64,000 nt of DNA from Paenibacillus pabuli NBRC 13638. Its GTDB lineage: Bacteria > Bacillota > Bacilli > Paenibacillales > Paenibacillaceae. Positions 61,495 through 64,000 of this stretch are shown here, piece by piece. Position 1 is the stretch's first letter. Each line of letters begins with the position of its first letter. The DNA is taken from assembly GCF_001514495.1 (NCBI RefSeq), contig NZ_BCNM01000019.1, positions 62,001-126,000 on the forward strand, read 5' to 3'. A program made the position numbers and the translations under genes. Under the pieces are notes generated by a model. The model was not told the origin of the DNA. It worked only from the letters and a program-made list of their open reading frames with translations, and did no database searches.

Positions 61495-62643
61495 TCACAT
61501 CCGCCTTTCCATCGGGCGCAGCTGCGCCACCATCTGATGTAACGCCTGCTCCAGCAGAGTCACATCTTCTTCTGTATGTTCATCTCCAAGACTAATACGC
61601 AGTCCGCCAGCCGCACAAACATTATCCCTGCCCATGGCAAGCAATACCCTGCTGGGTTCAGCTGATCGCGAAGAGCAGGCGGATTGTGTAGACACGGTTA
61701 CTCCAAGTTGCTCCAGGGTATGCAGCGCCACTTCTGCCTTCATTCCCGGGTAGGAAAAATGAACAATGTGCGGCGCACCCTCTTTACGACTATTTAGCAC
61801 AAATCCGGGAATTGCATCTATGATCTCCATAATACGATCTCGCAAAATGGTTGTACGGGACGCAAAGTCAGCCTGACGTTCCGCTGCGAGACGCATCGCC
61901 TTTGCCATACCGACAAGCAAAGGTACATTTTCGGTGCCCGCTCTCCGTCCCTGCTCCTGTGAGCCTCCTGACAGCAGAGGTGTAAGTTCCACCCCGCTTC
62001 GTACATATAGGAGACCCGCCCCTTTGGGACCACGAATCTTATGAGCAGACAAACTATATAGATCTGCACCCCACACCGCAGGTTTAGCCTCAATCTTCCC
62101 AAACCCCTGTACACCATCCACATGGAAAAGCACCCTTGGTGCTTCCTTCTTGAGGCGTTCACCAATGTCCGCAATAGGATGGATCGCTCCAGTTTCATTG
62201 TTCACATGCATCAGACTTACAAGCACTGTGTCGGGTCTTATAGCATCCATGACCTGTTGGGCGCTCACCAGGCCGTCGGAATCCACGGACAACCAGGTGA
62301 CATCCCACCCCCATTGCTGCAATTGCACAAAACTTTCATACACCGAAGCATGTTCTGTTGCAGTGGTAATCATGTGTTTGCCCCGAGACTGATAGCGTAA
62401 TGCAGCCCCTTTAATAGCAAGGTTGTTGCTCTCGGTTGCGCCTGAGGTAAATACGATTTCTTCGGGTTTCACTCCAATGGCTGCAGCGCAACCGGTTCGT
62501 GCTCGGCGCAATAATTGATGGGCACGTTCACCATAACCATGAATTGATGAAGGGTTCCCATATTGTGCCTCCATAATCTCGGCCATTGTACGAACGACAT
62601 CTGGATAAGGAGGCGTCGTTGCTGCATAATCAAAATATTTCAA
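61495..62643 (-). CDS. Cysteine desulfurase partner of ThiI (NifZ-like)
   Basis: A 382-aa class V aminotransferase-fold PLP enzyme that takes sulfur from cysteine as a persulfide. The PLP lysine is K202 in SLSAHKIRGPKG and the sulfur-accepting cysteine is C323 in STQSACSSRS. Adjacent to thiI, as nifZ is in Bacillus, so it most likely serves s4U formation. The start is TTG, eight bases after GAGGGG. A Gly/Ser-rich active-site loop is of normal length. Confidence 0.92.
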   Translation of the reverse strand: MKYFDYAATTPPYPDVVRTMAEIMEAQYGNPSSIHGYGERAHQLLRRARTGCAAAIGVKPEEIVFTSGATESNNLAIKGAALRYQSRGKHMITTATEHASVYESFVQLQQWGWDVTWLSVDSDGLVSAQQVMDAIRPDTVLVSLMHVNNETGAIHPIADIGERLKKEAPRVLFHVDGVQGFGKIEAKPAVWGADLYSLSAHKIRGPKGAGLLYVRSGVELTPLLSGGSQEQGRRAGTENVPLLVGMAKAMRLAAERQADFASRTTILRDRIMEIIDAIPGFVLNSRKEGAPHIVHFSYPGMKAEVALHTLEQLGVTVSTQSACSSRSAEPSRVLLAMGRDNVCAAGGLRISLGDEHTEEDVTLLEQALHQMVAQLRPMERRM

Positions 62644-62713
62644 ATGAGGTTCCCCTCCTAGTCTTCATTGTGGAATCTACTGTGAGCATTGTAACATGAT
62701 CTCCGTTCAACAC

Positions 62714-62766
62714 AAAAAGACCAAACAGGAACGGAGCTCATAGGAGCTCTGCTGTTCCCGCGTTTG
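62714..62766 (-). terminator. Terminator of the lytic transglycosylase gene
   Basis: CAAAC..GGAACAGCAGAGCTC pairs with GAGCTCCGTTCC.GTTTG on the minus strand in a long imperfect stem with a CTAT loop, followed by GTCTTTTTG. Confidence 0.85.
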
Positions 62767-62803
62767 ATCTCTACCTGGATTACGGTTGTTTTCCCAAACC
62801 TGT

Positions 62804-63559
62804 TTAAATCATATATTTCGACTGTGCTTTCTCCACTTTGGAGATATAAGCTTGTGTTTCGGAAGGCAGACGGTTGAGTACACTCATCAGTTCAGCGTCA
62901 CTGGATACACCGAGCCTCGACACCCGTCCTGGCCCGGCATTGTATGCAGCAAGTGCCATCTTCACCTCGCCACCAAAACGCTGGAGCTGAAGAGAAAGAT
63001 ATTTGGTTCCGCCATCAATATTTTGAGCAGGATCATAAGCATTGCTTACTCCCAAACCTGCAGCCGTCCCATCCATTAGCTGCATCAATCCTTTGGCGCC
63101 TGCGGAAGATACTACATTTGGATCGAAACCGGATTCCGTGTCAATGACAGCTTTAATCAAAGACTCAGGCACTCCGTATTTCGCGCTTGCTGAAGCAATC
63201 AATGATTCAAAATCCGTAGGTACAGATGCTCCAGAATCCACTAAAGCTGTAGTCAACAGGGAAGATAAGGAGCCCACATCACCCTTTGGAGCAGAAACAG
63301 AATCTGCATCCGGATTATACATGCTACCAAGTTGCAGCCATAAAAGACCGTCACTGGAACGTTTGGAGACCTCAGCAGAGTCAACTGTTTCTCCTTCAGT
63401 AGTATTCAAAGAATTTGGATTTGTGCCAAGAAGCCCATCCATGACACTGGCAAAATCCACTGTTGAACCAGAAGCTGCATTCGATGCATTCGTTTCGTTG
63501 AGACTATTGGTCAATTGCAGTTCCAGCAACTGCCGCGACCCGCGCGGATCAATCTGCAT
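62804..63559 (-). CDS. SLT-domain lytic transglycosylase (YjbJ/CwlQ-like)
   Basis: A 251-aa protein: a low-complexity Ser/Asn/Asp-rich N-terminal half without a clear signal peptide (about 1-130), then a soluble lytic transglycosylase domain with the catalytic glutamate in VIDTESGFDP, then GAKGLMQLM and ALAAYNAGPGRV. It cleaves the MurNAc-GlcNAc bond of peptidoglycan to 1,6-anhydro products. CwlQ of Bacillus has the same arrangement. GGGAGTGG precedes the ATG. The lack of a signal peptide raises the question of its export. Confidence 0.88.
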   Translation of the reverse strand: MQIDPRGSRQLLELQLTNSLNETNASNAASGSTVDFASVMDGLLGTNPNSLNTTEGETVDSAEVSKRSSDGLLWLQLGSMYNPDADSVSAPKGDVGSLSSLLTTALVDSGASVPTDFESLIASASAKYGVPESLIKAVIDTESGFDPNVVSSAGAKGLMQLMDGTAAGLGVSNAYDPAQNIDGGTKYLSLQLQRFGGEVKMALAAYNAGPGRVSRLGVSSDAELMSVLNRLPSETQAYISKVEKAQSKYMI

Positions 63560-63680
63560 GAGTTATATCCACTCCCGTATATTGTAAACGTATATGATGA
63601 CTTTATTCTACATCGTTTTACATGAAGGTTCCATTGTTTTCAAAAAATAATTCTTATTTGCATACGATTGCATATGTACG

Positions 63681-63728
63681 AAAAAACCTTCTTCAATCAC
63701 CCATTAACTCCGGGGAAAGTAGAAGGCT
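63681..63728 (-). terminator. Terminator of the gene at the right edge
   Basis: CCTTCT and AGAAGG frame an imperfect stem-loop on the minus strand followed by six T, about 70 bases after the stop at 63797. Confidence 0.65.
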
Positions 63729-63796
63729 TAGAAGAGTCAATCATCATCTGTTCAGTATGTCTGGTACGTGCAATTCTTTAGTTAGTCTTTACTTTA

Positions 63797-64000
63797 TTAA
63801 CGTGCAAACGGAATCATGAAAAAGTAGCTGAGTGTCGCCACTGCGCCAAGTCCGATAGACCATGCACCCGCTGTTTTCCGGCCATTCACATAGGCATAAT
63901 AACCAAGCACCGCCGCAGCAGGACCAAGGACAATAGACCACATGAATAAGGACGCTATGCCAAACGCCAGCCCTATATATCCCGAGATTCGACCCGTAGA
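63797..64000 (-). CDS. Small membrane protein, DUF4190-like (5' end cut by window)
   Basis: The last 67 residues of a gene that enters from the right edge. Three short hydrophobic segments with many Gly/Ala residues (IGLAFGIASLFMWSIVLGP, AAAVLGYYAYVNGRKTAG and WSIGLGAVATLSYFFMIPF) resemble DUF4190-type small membrane proteins. Function unknown; the start is not visible. Confidence 0.6.
   Translation of the reverse strand, partial: STGRISGYIGLAFGIASLFMWSIVLGPAAAVLGYYAYVNGRKTAGAWSIGLGAVATLSYFFMIPFAR

Noticed and set aside
63622..63819. 65-codon plus-strand frame near the right edge
   Set aside because: Overlaps a terminator and the end of the minus-strand gene; no ribosome site or domain.

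Overview
The window reads as a chromosomal segment of a low-to-mid GC, endospore-forming Firmicute, most likely Paenibacillus or a close relative. Evidence: a complete division and cell wall (dcw) cluster interleaved with sporulation genes (spoVD, spoVE, spoIIGA-sigE-sigG, an rsfA-like gene, a YhcN/YlaJ-type lipoprotein), Gram-positive Shine-Dalgarno sites with many TTG starts, a T-box leader, bacillithiol synthesis (bshC) and a MurE with the DNPR motif of meso-diaminopimelate cell walls. Genus placement is inference; no 16S gene is present. Nearly all genes lie on the minus strand, so transcription mostly runs from high to low coordinates. No phage, insertion sequence, CRISPR array, rRNA or tRNA was seen.

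Layout from left to right. 1-3625: partial UbiA-type prenyltransferase, LL-diaminopimelate aminotransferase (dapL), an RluD-type pseudouridine synthase overlapping lspA. 3845-9746: a DksA/YlyA-type zinc protein (plus strand), a DUF5665 protein, a type-2 (eukaryote-like) ileS under a T-box, and divIVA. Between the T-box terminator and ileS sits an array of 87-bp palindrome-rich tandem repeats. 9988-13537: ylmH, yggT, sepF, yggS, pgeF, ylmC. 13756-19171: sigG, sigE, spoIIGA, ftsZ, ftsA, with a SigH-like promoter before ftsA. 19464-36644: divIB, murA, murB, murG, spoVE, murD, mraY, murF, murE, spoVD, pbpB, ftsL, rsmH, mraZ, preceded by a ladder of MraZ-type operator decamers. 36917-39854: ahcY and bshC.

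40008-45537 is an oligopeptide ABC transporter (binding lipoprotein, two permeases, one fused two-domain ATPase) with a terminator-like hairpin after the binding-protein gene. 45689-50907: a DUF3397 protein, a ketopantoate-reductase-like gene, an RsfA-type regulator, a DUF2626 protein, a secreted coiled-coil protein of unknown function, and an orphan solute-binding protein overlapping it tail to tail. 51131-57678 follows the yla region of Bacillus (PhoH-type ylaK, ylaJ, ylaL, an LCP ligase, ylaH, typA). 57856-64000: a small membrane protein, two divergent TerC genes, thiI with its cysteine desulfurase, a lytic transglycosylase and a partial small membrane protein.

The genes work together in one programme: DapL supplies the diaminopimelate that MurE adds; MurA-G, MraY, SpoVE, PbpB and SpoVD build septal and cortex peptidoglycan; FtsA/Z/L, DivIB, SepF and DivIVA place the septum; SpoIIGA-SigE-SigG turn that septum into compartment-specific gene expression. 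Most of the window is well-known core biology. The best leads for something undescribed are non-coding: the 87-bp hairpin array in the ileS leader, a structured intergenic element between ylaH and typA, and a nested palindrome cluster between ylaK and ylaJ. I did not find a novel multi-gene system.
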